From an uncultured Desulfobulbaceae bacterium (GTDB lineage Bacteria; Desulfobacterota; Desulfobulbia; Desulfobulbales; CALZHT01): a DNA stretch of 57,071 nucleotides. Each line of letters opens with the position of its first letter. Positions within the stretch are counted from its first letter, which is position 1. The DNA is taken from assembly GCA_945787445.1 (NCBI GenBank), contig CALZHT010000028.1, positions 1 through 57,071 on the forward strand, in the 5' to 3' direction. The translations under genes and the position numbers were made by a program. This document shows positions 9,341 through 17,208 of the stretch, in pieces. The notes under the pieces were generated by a model, which ran no database searches, was not told the origin of the DNA, and saw only the letters and a program-made list of their open reading frames with translations.

Positions 9341-9464
9341 ATACCAAGTCGCATTCAAATTCTAACTTTGTTGGCTGCGTCGTCGGCTTCCTCGACGTAT
9401 TTTATATACGCCTCCGGGACCTCCTCCTTGCCGCCTTGTTACCTCTTTGAATGTGACTTGGTAT
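9341..9464. mobile_element. MITE-like element inserted between vapB and vapC
   Basis: ATACCAAGTCGCATTCAAA (9341-9359) and TTTGAATGTGACTTGGTAT (9446-9464) are 19-bp terminal inverted repeats with one mismatch, bounding 124 bp with no gene of its own. The interior (GGCTTCCTCGACG, TACGCCTCC) resembles the interiors of the elements at 31817-31999 and about 50290-50450. It overlaps the 3' end of vapB and abuts the start of vapC. Confidence 0.75.
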
Positions 9465-9654
9465 TCGTTGATCTTCGTCTGGGAATGGCGCGCAAATCCT
9501 TCTCAGTGCCTCCGAGCTTCGCAAGGCGCCTGCTGCTTTCGCGGGCAATTAATGCCTCAAGACCAAGCCGCACCAAGGCTGTCTTTTCTTTGATCCCAGT
9601 TAAGCGCGACGCTTTTTCAATTATTTGATCATCTATATTGAGTGTTGTTCTCAT
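9439..9654 (-). CDS. vapB: VapB-type antitoxin with element-derived tail
   Basis: About 71 residues from the ATG at 9654 (MRTTLNIDDQ). The N-terminus is a ribbon-helix-helix/Arc-like DNA-binding fold, then a LVRLGLEALI helix and the toxin-wrapping tail ending in PRRRS, which is where this VapB subfamily normally stops. The remaining residues (about TNTKSHSKR) are read from the MITE inserted at the 3' end. The toxin-binding part looks intact. The antitoxin probably autoregulates through the palindrome in its promoter at 9663-9683. Confidence 0.8.
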   Translation of the reverse strand: MRTTLNIDDQIIEKASRLTGIKEKTALVRLGLEALIARESSRRLAKLGGTEKDLRAIPRRRSTNTKSHSKR

Positions 9655-9661
9655 ATGCATG

Positions 9662-9690
9662 AGTATGCATTAATTGTGCATACATGTCAA
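9662..9690 (-). promoter_or_regulatory. vapB promoter with overlapping operator palindrome
   Basis: On the minus strand, TTGACA (9685-9690) and CATACT (9662-9667) are spaced by 17 bp, a good sigma-70 match. A perfect 7-bp inverted repeat, GTATGCA/TGCATAC (9663-9683), overlaps the spacer and -10 and is a natural VapB operator. The predicted transcription start falls at about 9655, at the ATG, so the mRNA may be leaderless. Confidence 0.55.
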
Positions 9691-9763
9691 TACGGGAATA
9701 CGTAACCTGAAAAATCCCTTTTCAGAATTTGAAACGCTCAATGGAGGTTAAGGAAGTGTGCGG

Positions 9764-10267
9764 CTAATCAAGCAGGCCAAGATCCTTGCTGATCCGAACC
9801 GCCTTGCTTTGATCGAGTTTGGGGATAATCTTGGCCACGACATCCGATTTCATGGCCCGTAAGATTTTGACGACCGTACCATCTTCCATTTTGTTAAGCA
9901 GCGGCGCCACTTTGGAAGGGCTCATTGTACTATACACTTTAATGAGGTTTTTGAACTCTTTGTCTTTGATACCTATCAGCTCATCAATCTTTTTCTGCAC
10001 ATCCTGCTCCAACCGGGTCAACCGATCCAGTTTGGTTTCCACATCCTCTTGCAAGGCGGTAAATTCCTGCAGTTTTTTCTCGAGTTCCTCTTCCTGCTTA
10101 ATCACAATTGTTTCACGTTCTTTCAAGGAACGGGCAAAGGCTATCTCCTTTGACGAAGCAGTGATAGGTTTGAATTCTTCTGCCGCAACCGGCAATGGTT
10201 CGAGAAGGAAAAACCCGTAAATCCCGAATAGGATAATGATAAAATTTGCTATACCCAAGCGCATCAT
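9764..10267 (-). CDS. MotE-like flagellar motor protein (MgtE N-like domain)
   Basis: 167 residues. There is an N-terminal signal or anchor helix (FIIILFGIYGFFLLEPL), a long coiled coil (about residues 40-100), and a C-terminal MgtE-intracellular-N-like segment (VYSTMSPSKVAPLLNKM, VVKILRAMKSDVVAKIIPKL). This architecture is that of MotE, a periplasmic chaperone for stator-associated proteins described in alpha-proteobacteria and widespread next to fliJ. It is the last gene of the fliE-F-G-H-I-J series here, supporting a motility role. The function is inferred from architecture and position. Confidence 0.6.
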   Translation of the reverse strand: MMRLGIANFIIILFGIYGFFLLEPLPVAAEEFKPITASSKEIAFARSLKERETIVIKQEEELEKKLQEFTALQEDVETKLDRLTRLEQDVQKKIDELIGIKDKEFKNLIKVYSTMSPSKVAPLLNKMEDGTVVKILRAMKSDVVAKIIPKLDQSKAVRISKDLGLLD

Positions 10268-10324
10268 GTCTTAATTATTAAACTTTTATTTTTATATTTT
10301 CTAGCTCGTAGCTTCTGATGGTTT

Positions 10325-10774
10325 TCAGATCAGGCCATCGATTCTGCCGAAACGGAGCAGCACCTGCTCATCATTTTCATGCAGCTCTTTTTTCATCTCT
10401 TCTTTTAGATATAGTTGGTAATCCTTTTCCTTAACTTTTTCAACAATCTCCCTATCCTTTCTTTTTTCAATCAAAATTCGCCGCGCATCCTCAACCACTT
10501 TCTCTTGAGCCGCAATAGTGTTTCCCTGCGTGGCAATCTGCTGCTCTTTAAACCGTATGGCCCCCATATAGAACAGGTATACTGCTGCCATTATGCCTTT
10601 TTGCTTGCGTTTGTCAAAATCCTCAATCAAGTGCACCCTGGCCGCTGTAAGCTCTTCAAGATGGTTTCGGTGATTTTCCAGGATACCAAGCTCTTTGGTG
10701 AGTCGATGCTGGGACTGTTCTTCCAGGGTACGCCGGTATCCCAGTAGCTGTTCCAGCTTAAATTGATAGGCCAT
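10325..10774 (-). CDS. fliJ: Flagellar export protein FliJ
   Basis: 149 residues, almost entirely a long antiparallel coiled coil (LEQLLGYRRTLEEQSQHRL at the start, EKVKEKDYQLYLKEEMKKEL near the end). This is the FliJ pattern and length. FliJ links the export ATPase FliI to the FlhA gate and escorts chaperones. The gene sits directly after fliI, about 20 bp away, as is usual. Confidence 0.85.
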   Translation of the reverse strand: MAYQFKLEQLLGYRRTLEEQSQHRLTKELGILENHRNHLEELTAARVHLIEDFDKRKQKGIMAAVYLFYMGAIRFKEQQIATQGNTIAAQEKVVEDARRILIEKRKDREIVEKVKEKDYQLYLKEEMKKELHENDEQVLLRFGRIDGLI

Positions 10775-10793
10775 TTTTTACATATCCATATCG

Positions 10794-12128
10794 TTATGCG
10801 ACTTGAAAGAGATTCTTTAGCAAAGAAAAGGTCTCTCCCATGGAAACCTTTTCATGCACCGGCTGACGCTGAAAGGTATTCAGACTGTCAATCATCTTGA
10901 TGGCATAATCAATCTTTGCATTACTGCCGGCTACATAGGCGCCGATATTGATCAGGTCTTCGGCCCGACGGTATGTTGACAACACATCAACAAAACGGCG
11001 TGCCAGATCGAGCTGCTCCCCTTCAACGACATCAACCATGCAACGGCTGATGCTCCCTAAAATGTCAATGGCAGGATAGTGTCCATGGTTTGCCAATTCT
11101 CTACTCAGGATAATATGGCCGTCAACAATGGAGCGTACGGCATCCGCTATGGGTTCGTTCAGATCATCGCCTTCAACAAGTACCGTGTAAATTCCGGTTA
11201 TACTCCCCTTGTCCTGGCAGGTTCCAGCCCTTTCCAGGAGCTTTGGAAGTTGAGAAAACACTGACGGCGTATATCCTCGGGAGGTTGGCGGTTCGCCGAT
11301 AGCAAGCCCCACTTCCCGGCTGGACATGGCAAAGCGGGTCACGGAATCCATCATCAGGATCACATCTCTGCCCTGATCCCGGAAAAATTCCGAGATAGCG
11401 GTGGCCAGGTAGGCGCCGCGCATCCTGACCAATGGCGGTTGGTCGGAGGTAGCTACCACTACCACCGATCTGGCCAAACCTTCCGGTCCAAGATCACGTT
11501 CAATGAAATCCTTAAGCTCCCGACCGCGCTCTCCGATCAATGCAATAACGCTGACATCCGCTGCGGTATGGCGGGCTACCATGCCGAGCAAGGTGCTCTT
11601 GCCGATTCCTGAACCGGAGAGAATGCCAATACGTTGTCCTTTAGCCAGGGTAAGCAATCCATTAACGCTTCTGACCCCAACATCAATGGGTTGTTCAATC
11701 CGCTCGCGGGTCATGGGATTAAGCGGTTCAGCATACAGGGGATAGTGACGCTGAATAGCCAACGGCCCTTTACCATCAACCGGTTCGCCCAAGCCATTTA
11801 TTACCCTGCCGAGAAGAGATGATGAAACCGGCACAGAAGCCTTACCGCCCACAAACCGTATGATGCTGCCAGGCTCTATTCCCCGCATTTCCCCTAAGGG
11901 CATGAGCAAGGAACGGCCTTCACGAAAACCAACCACCTCGGCAAGGACAGTGCATTTGCCCCGGAAAACCTCAATTTCACAAACGCTGCCTACCGGGATA
12001 CCGGGACCGACACTTTCAACTACCAGCCCGATAACCTGAGAGACGCGGCCGCAAACCGAAACAAGGGGCGCTTTTTTCGCCATTTCAATACAGTTGCTAA
12101 GATTCATCTGTTTCAGTCCAATTGACAC
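10794..12128 (-). CDS. fliI: Flagellum-specific ATPase FliI
   Basis: 444 residues, homologous to F1-beta/type III secretion ATPases. The P-loop GSGIGKST lies near residue 172, the Walker B ILMMDSVTRFA and the SREVGLAIGEPPTSRGYTPS region follow, and the C-terminus is a helical domain. It powers or times substrate entry into the flagellar export apparatus, with FliH and FliJ. The annotated start is a GTG at 12128; the ATG at 12107 is also possible, as neither has a clear ribosome-binding site. About 95 bp separate it from fliH, more than elsewhere in this operon, without a recognisable signal. Confidence 0.95.
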   Translation of the reverse strand: MSIGLKQMNLSNCIEMAKKAPLVSVCGRVSQVIGLVVESVGPGIPVGSVCEIEVFRGKCTVLAEVVGFREGRSLLMPLGEMRGIEPGSIIRFVGGKASVPVSSSLLGRVINGLGEPVDGKGPLAIQRHYPLYAEPLNPMTRERIEQPIDVGVRSVNGLLTLAKGQRIGILSGSGIGKSTLLGMVARHTAADVSVIALIGERGRELKDFIERDLGPEGLARSVVVVATSDQPPLVRMRGAYLATAISEFFRDQGRDVILMMDSVTRFAMSSREVGLAIGEPPTSRGYTPSVFSQLPKLLERAGTCQDKGSITGIYTVLVEGDDLNEPIADAVRSIVDGHIILSRELANHGHYPAIDILGSISRCMVDVVEGEQLDLARRFVDVLSTYRRAEDLINIGAYVAGSNAKIDYAIKMIDSLNTFQRQPVHEKVSMGETFSLLKNLFQVA

Positions 12129-12224
12129 AAGGTGATTGATTGCATGAAGGGAATTTTGATGATTTTATCCATAGATAAATCGGCCTATCAGCAAAGCACG
12201 GAACCACTGCAATTGCAGCAATGA

Positions 12225-12974
12225 TTACTCCATTCCTTGGTCATCAAGGGCCAGGGACTCGAGAAAAAACTCATCAATGGCCTTGTAGAGTTTGTCCTTA
12301 CAGTTCTCCAGCGTGGCATCGATTTCACCAAAATCAGTTTCCAGAAGGCAACCGCCCCGAGACACGGCAGGATCCTCGATCAACTGTACTCTGGTGCTTC
12401 CCTGCAAAAAAGCAGGATCTTCAAAACCGGCTTCTTTAATGCGCATGAAATCATCGGGGCTGAGACGAACCTTGATCATGGAATTCTCTATGACATATTC
12501 CATGGCTTTGTTCAGGCAGGCCTGGATCACTTTAGGATTCACCGACACCTCGTGATTAACCAGGCGGTCCACCATGGTCTTGATCAGAAGCAACAATTCA
12601 TTCACATACTGCTTGTTGAGAGAAGTGTACTGATCCTGAAGGTCTTTGAAAATTCCGTTGAGCCTGGCGACCTCCTCATTGATCTTCTGGGCAAACTGAG
12701 CACCAGCCTCTTCTTCACCCTTTGCAAAGCCCTTGTTATATGCTTCCTGCTCTATCCTGGCTGCTTCCTCTTGGGCTTTATGTAAAATTATCTCTGATTC
12801 CTGCCTGGCATGGTCAAAAATATTTCCTCCAACGGCTTCTCCATCAGCAGTCTCGCCCATAAGCATCTCAAAGGAAAGAAAATCCGCTGCACCTGCTCCC
12901 TCCCCATCTGCCGGACGGGATGAAACAGCATCAGACTTGGGGATAGTACTCTGGAATTTTATTACTCTAGACAA
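12225..12974 (-). CDS. fliH: Flagellar assembly protein FliH
   Basis: About 249 residues from a TTG at 12974, which overlaps the last codons of fliG by 8 bases and follows GAGGAAG; a longer frame reads through fliG sequence and is unlikely. The middle is a Glu/Ala-rich coiled coil (ARIEQEAYNKGFAKGEEEAGAQ), followed by the FliH/HrpE C-terminal domain (LIEDPAVSRGGCLLETDFGEIDATL). FliH binds and restrains FliI and docks it at the C-ring. The overlap with fliG suggests translational coupling. Confidence 0.88.
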   Translation of the reverse strand: MSRVIKFQSTIPKSDAVSSRPADGEGAGAADFLSFEMLMGETADGEAVGGNIFDHARQESEIILHKAQEEAARIEQEAYNKGFAKGEEEAGAQFAQKINEEVARLNGIFKDLQDQYTSLNKQYVNELLLLIKTMVDRLVNHEVSVNPKVIQACLNKAMEYVIENSMIKVRLSPDDFMRIKEAGFEDPAFLQGSTRVQLIEDPAVSRGGCLLETDFGEIDATLENCKDKLYKAIDEFFLESLALDDQGME

Positions 12975-13989
12975 ATTCTTCCTCTGCGCCGCTCGCGACA
13001 AGATGAATCTTACCTTCCTGTTCAAGACGTTTCGCAACCTTTATAATTGACTGCTGGGCAAGTTCCACGTCCTTAACTCTGGTCGGGCCCATGATTTCAA
13101 TGTCCTCTTTCAGCATCTCGACAGCTCTTTTAGACATATTCCTGAAAATCTTATCCTTGAGCTCATCTGTGGCGGTTCGCAGGGCAAGTTTGAGGTCGTC
13201 AGTGCTCACTTCCTTAAGAATAGCCATGATGCCTCTATCATCTACGCCAAGCAGATCCTCAAAGATAAACATCAATTTTCGTATCTCATCAGCCAGGCTT
13301 TCCCGCTGCTCCTCAATACCTTCCAGGATAAGCGCTTCAAGGGCTCGATCCGTATGGTTCAACAATTCAGCCACCGACTCCACTCCGCCCAGTCTTTGGC
13401 CTTCCATGCCCTCAATGGTCAGCAGCTCCTCCTGGAGGACCTTGTCAAGGTCAACTAAAATTTCAGGACTCACCTTATCCAGTTCAGCCATGCGCAACAT
13501 GACTTCAACCTGGGTTTCCTCCTTGAATTCTTTCAGAATATCAGCAGCCTGGCTTTTGGCCAGAACCGAAAGGACAAGGGATATGGTCTGAGGATGTTCA
13601 TTGCGAAGGAAATTAACCAGGACCTGAGGCTCGAGTTTTCGTGCTTTTTGAAAGAGGGTGAGTTTCCAGTCCGAACGGATCTCGTCTAGAATTTCATTGG
13701 CTTGATCGGTTGACATTGCCCGCTTCAGGGCTCCTTCCAGCATGTCGTTGCCGGAAAAGAAAAGATCGCCGCCACCCGAGTCAGACCTGAATTCAGAAAG
13801 CAGGGCGGAAATATCCTCTTTATCAACCTTGTCTATCTTAGCCATCTGGCGCCCGACAATCTTTATATCGTCAGGGTCCAATCGCAGAAAGACTTCGGAG
13901 GAAAAATCCTCTCCAAGGGTCATTAAAAAAATGGCGGCTTTCTCCGGTCCAGAAAGATTATCAGCTGATCCTTCTCTTTTTTTCGCCAT
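12967..13989 (-). CDS. fliG: Flagellar motor switch protein FliG
   Basis: 340 residues with the three FliG domains: N-terminal (LSGPEKAAIFLMTLGEDFSSEVF), middle with the EHPQ motif (NEHPQTISLVLSVL), and a C-terminal torque domain with charged residues (LMFIFEDLLGVDDRGIMAIL). FliG forms the rotor ring on FliF and contacts MotA. It lies 3 bases from fliF and overlaps fliH, all in one operon. Confidence 0.96.
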   Translation of the reverse strand: MAKKREGSADNLSGPEKAAIFLMTLGEDFSSEVFLRLDPDDIKIVGRQMAKIDKVDKEDISALLSEFRSDSGGGDLFFSGNDMLEGALKRAMSTDQANEILDEIRSDWKLTLFQKARKLEPQVLVNFLRNEHPQTISLVLSVLAKSQAADILKEFKEETQVEVMLRMAELDKVSPEILVDLDKVLQEELLTIEGMEGQRLGGVESVAELLNHTDRALEALILEGIEEQRESLADEIRKLMFIFEDLLGVDDRGIMAILKEVSTDDLKLALRTATDELKDKIFRNMSKRAVEMLKEDIEIMGPTRVKDVELAQQSIIKVAKRLEQEGKIHLVASGAEEEFV

Positions 13990-13992
13990 TGA

Positions 13993-15603
13993 TTAGCCCT
14001 CTTCACGCAGCCAGCGCCTTACAAGGTCTGCTGCCCGGTCGGGATCAGACTGCGCCAGGTGATAAATCCTTTCCTTGTCTGTCATTTGCCGCGGCGCTAG
14101 ATGTAAATCCTCTTCATCTTCAACATATTCCGATGCACTTGGTTTGCGGCCTTCCCCTGCCGCTTTGCGCACGGCAGGACGTCCCGCCGGTTGTGCCGCC
14201 AACATCCGCAACATGGGGCGCAGGAAGAGCAGGATGAACAATATTCCACCGACTATATAAATAATCGGCATAACCAGACGCTCTAAAATTTCAAACCCCC
14301 GGTCCACGAGTTTTGTTTCCGGTTCCACCACGGAGGAAAGGGCGAATGGCATATTAGCCACCTCAACCTGATCCTCTCTGTCCTCATTATAGCCTATGGC
14401 ATTTTTCACCAATTTGTCAAACCATTGCATCTCTTCTGGGGTGCGGGCCTTATATTGCAAGACGGTTTCCCCATCTTCGTTCTCGGTCTTATCATAGGTG
14501 CCGTCCACCATTACCGCAACTGAAAGGCGTTTGATGCTGCCGGTGGGCTCCTGGACATGTTTCGTGGTTTTACTGATTTCAAAATTTCTCGTGACGTCAT
14601 TGCTCTTGAAACTGCTTGATTGGCCTCCCCCGCCAGCGCCTTCACCGGCAAAGGTTGCCAGACTCCCTTTGACACCCGGGATGCCGGCGCCATCCAAACC
14701 GGCCGCATCCTCGCCTTCAATATGCAATTTTTCACTTCGAACCACCGGGGTTTCAGGATCGAAACTTTCCTCCATCACATTGACTCTGCTGAAATCAATT
14801 TCTGCCGTTACCTGTGCCCTGACCCGGTTTACACCCACAACTTCCTCAAGCATGGTCTCTACTTTATGGCGCAAGCCCTCTTCTATGGAGGCCTGATACT
14901 CCAACTGGGTTGCGGACATAAAACTCTCTTCGCCGCCTTTTTTCCTAAAGAGCAAACGGCCGCTGGTGTCCACCACTGTAATATTCTCAGGGGTCAAGCC
15001 GGGAACGGCACTGGAAACCAAATTTACGATACTTTGCACCTGGTTGGAGGAAAGTTTTTCCCTGCCCTTTAATTTTACACTGACTGAAGCGCTGGGAGGT
15101 TTCTCATCCTCAATAAATACAGACTCCCGAGGTGTGGCAATATGAACTCTGGCTTCCTGGACCTGTTGGAACTGGCGTATTGTTCTGGCAAGTTCTCCTT
15201 GCAGGGCCCGCTGGTAATTCAGACGGTTTACAAAATCAGTGGTACCGAGACTTGTTTTATCAAAAATCTCAAAGCCCACCCCGCCACCTCGCGGCAAGCC
15301 CTGTCCAGCCATGGCCAGACGGGTCTCGTGTACCCGGTTGGCCGGGACCAGAATGGCTGTGCCATCCTCGGACAGTTTATAAGGAGTCCGCTGCTCCCCC
15401 AATTTGGCAACAACTTCGGAGGCATCTTCCTGGGTCAGCCCACTAAATAAAACCTTATAATGTATTTTCGCGCCGCCGAATGATAGCGTAAGCAAAGCGC
15501 CGAAGACCACGACCAGGACAACAGCGGCGATAATCTTTTGCGCCAGGCCAAACTGTTTGATATTCGATACAATCTGATCAAACATTTCTTTGGGCGTTGC
15601 CAT
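13993..15603 (-). CDS. fliF: Flagellar MS-ring protein FliF
   Basis: 536 residues from the ATG at 15603, preceded by TGGGGGT; an upstream ATG four codons earlier is the alternative. A transmembrane helix near residues 20-45 (IIAAVVLVVVFGALLTLSF), YscJ/FliF ring-building motifs (LFSGLTQEDASEVVAKL, NYQRALQGELARTI), a second membrane helix near residue 440 (VMPIIYIVGGILFILLFL) and a C-terminal FliG-binding tail are all visible. It forms the inner-membrane MS ring on which the motor and export gate assemble. Confidence 0.96.
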   Translation of the reverse strand: MATPKEMFDQIVSNIKQFGLAQKIIAAVVLVVVFGALLTLSFGGAKIHYKVLFSGLTQEDASEVVAKLGEQRTPYKLSEDGTAILVPANRVHETRLAMAGQGLPRGGGVGFEIFDKTSLGTTDFVNRLNYQRALQGELARTIRQFQQVQEARVHIATPRESVFIEDEKPPSASVSVKLKGREKLSSNQVQSIVNLVSSAVPGLTPENITVVDTSGRLLFRKKGGEESFMSATQLEYQASIEEGLRHKVETMLEEVVGVNRVRAQVTAEIDFSRVNVMEESFDPETPVVRSEKLHIEGEDAAGLDGAGIPGVKGSLATFAGEGAGGGGQSSSFKSNDVTRNFEISKTTKHVQEPTGSIKRLSVAVMVDGTYDKTENEDGETVLQYKARTPEEMQWFDKLVKNAIGYNEDREDQVEVANMPFALSSVVEPETKLVDRGFEILERLVMPIIYIVGGILFILLFLRPMLRMLAAQPAGRPAVRKAAGEGRKPSASEYVEDEEDLHLAPRQMTDKERIYHLAQSDPDRAADLVRRWLREEG

Positions 15604-15661
15604 AGTTACCCCCAATGAAAAGCAATATGCATATTATGGATACCGATCGCCACCTGCCACA

Positions 15662-15958
15662 TTAAAGCTGCAACCTCATTATCTCCTGAAAGGCCTCAAC
15701 CACCTTGTTTTGGGCTTTAGTCATGAGTCGGAAGGAAATATTGGCCTTTTCAATGGCGATCATGGTTTCGTGGATATTTGAATGCTGGCCGCTGACAAGA
15801 CCAGCGGCTGATTTTCCCGCCTCCTCCAAGGACTTATTGACCGCATCAATCGATTTATCAAGAACCTCTTTGAATCCGGAAGCTGGTGAAGCATCCGGAT
15901 TCTTTATTCCCATCCCCGGCTGAACACCAGCCAAGGGATTGATGGACAGATCTTTCAT
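15662..15958 (-). CDS. fliE: Flagellar hook-basal body protein FliE
   Basis: 98 residues, the usual FliE length. The C-terminal helix pair (NIHETMIAIEKANISFRLMTKAQNKVVEAFQEIMRLQL) is the conserved part that joins the MS ring to the rod. A GGAGGTGAA site lies upstream. It sits between flgC and fliF, as in most sigma-54-controlled motility clusters. Confidence 0.92.
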   Translation of the reverse strand: MKDLSINPLAGVQPGMGIKNPDASPASGFKEVLDKSIDAVNKSLEEAGKSAAGLVSGQHSNIHETMIAIEKANISFRLMTKAQNKVVEAFQEIMRLQL

Positions 15959-15972
15959 TCTTCACCTCCTCA

Positions 15973-16407
15973 TTAACGGCTTATATCGAGTGCCTTCAAA
16001 GCCATGTCTTTAACGGCATCCAGCGCAGTAACATTGGCCTCATATGCCCTTCTGGCACTCATGATATCCACCATTTGCTCGACACTATTAACATTTGGTA
16101 GCTGCACCATGCCGTTTTCATCGGCATCCGGATGGGAAGGATCATGAACCTCCTTAAAGGGAGTATTATCCTCTACTACTTCCACAACTTCCACTTTGCG
16201 CAATTCTCTATCCGCTGCATCAAGAGTTCCCTGGAAGTCCGGTTTCAGTGGTGTTGCGGCAAAGACAACGGATTTTGCTTTATATGGCCCTCCTTCGACG
16301 GTCCTGGTTGTATTAACATTTGCAAGATTGGTTGCTGCGATATTGAGCCGGGTCCGTTCAGCCTTTAGAGCGGAACCGCTGATTTGCATGGCTTTCAAAA
16401 TATCCAT
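15973..16407 (-). CDS. flgC: Flagellar basal-body rod protein FlgC
   Basis: 144 residues. The N-terminal rod-protein signature (LNIAATNLANVNTTRT) and the C-terminal heptad helix (NVNSVEQMVDIMSARRAYEANVTALDAVKDM) are those of FlgC. It is a proximal rod component exported by the flagellar type III system. It is 15 bp from fliE and 3 bp from flgB, in one operon. Confidence 0.94.
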   Translation of the reverse strand: MDILKAMQISGSALKAERTRLNIAATNLANVNTTRTVEGGPYKAKSVVFAATPLKPDFQGTLDAADRELRKVEVVEVVEDNTPFKEVHDPSHPDADENGMVQLPNVNSVEQMVDIMSARRAYEANVTALDAVKDMALKALDISR

Positions 16408-16410
16408 CTG

Positions 16411-16797
16411 TTATTTCCCTCCTTCATCAATGACGAACTGTAATGCGGCGAAATTTTTGGCAATAATCTTAGTACCGACCTGATACATTAGCCGGTTCTG
16501 GCTGAGCTTAACCATTTCCTCGTCAAGATCCACCGGTTGATCGCCTTGTGAAATCTCCGGTTCTTTGCTTATATCGAGTGGTTCCACATCTAAATGCATG
16601 GGATGGGTGCGCTGCAGTTCTCCGGCACCGGTCATCGCCTTTTCCATGGCCTTGGCAAAGGAAAAATCTTTTGCTTGATAGCCCGGCGTTTCCATGTTGG
16701 CAATATTTGACTGAATAAGCCCCTGCTTCTGCATCCGGAGATCAAGGGCTTTGCCGGTTAAAGCAATATTGCCGCCGAAAAGTTTATTGATTGGCAT
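16411..16797 (-). CDS. flgB: Flagellar basal-body rod protein FlgB
   Basis: 128 residues with the rod signature (IQSNIANMETPGYQAKDFSF) near residue 30 and a C-terminal helix (DEEMVKLSQNRLMYQVGTKIIAKNF). It is the first structural gene of the operon and is preceded, about 130 bp upstream, by a sigma-54-type promoter. A GGAGGAAATATGCC stretch at the start codon gives a strong ribosome-binding site. Confidence 0.94.
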   Translation of the reverse strand: MPINKLFGGNIALTGKALDLRMQKQGLIQSNIANMETPGYQAKDFSFAKAMEKAMTGAGELQRTHPMHLDVEPLDISKEPEISQGDQPVDLDEEMVKLSQNRLMYQVGTKIIAKNFAALQFVIDEGGK

Positions 16798-16928
16798 ATT
16801 TCCTCCTGAAAATATCGGTCCAGGGGCAAAAAATTGGAGTATCTGCAGCCCCAGGTAAATGGGATCCCTTTTTTGCGCCGACCAGCTTTACGGTAACTGC
16901 TCGCTTTTATGTTCAGCTTCAAAAAGTA

Positions 16929-16944
16929 TGCAAATAAAATGCCA
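16929..16944 (-). promoter_or_regulatory. Sigma-54 (-24/-12) promoter of the flgB-motE operon
   Basis: On the minus strand the sequence reads TGGCATTTTATTTGCA, with GG and GC exactly 10 bases apart, as RpoN promoters require; the -24 box TGGCA and -12 box TTGCA are near consensus. It is the only such match I noticed in the 410-bp gap 16798-17208, and it is followed downstream by flgB. The adjacent sigma-54 activator genes make it functionally coherent. Confidence 0.65.
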
Positions 16945-17208
16945 CGCTATTTCCTCAAAGCAACCGCACCGGAACGCTTGGTAATTTCAAGCGGGAAAGA
17001 GACGCATGCCCTATTTTTCCGGCCAAGGGGCAACTGAAAAACAGAGACACAAAAAGATTTTTTTGTACCATAACATCATGAAAAACAACGAAAATCACAG
17101 TGTATCTGAAATCGATTTTAAAACGAAAATACAGGGAATTACATTTTCATTGCAGTAAAAGAATGGGTAACCAGATCAGCTACAGACAGAAGAGAGTGTA
17201 CCGGAAAA

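Noticed and set aside
1093-12215. Exact 16-bp match GGAACCACTGCAATTG at 1093-1108 and 12200-12215
   Set aside because: Flanks do not match and the pair has no inverted ends; may be a remnant of a repeat but cannot be supported.
12237-12785. Long open frame on the plus strand opposite fliH
   Set aside because: It is the antisense shadow of a well-supported flagellar gene, has no ribosome-binding site and no recognisable family. The same applies to long antisense frames across lon, fliG, fliF, ruvA and the radical SAM gene.
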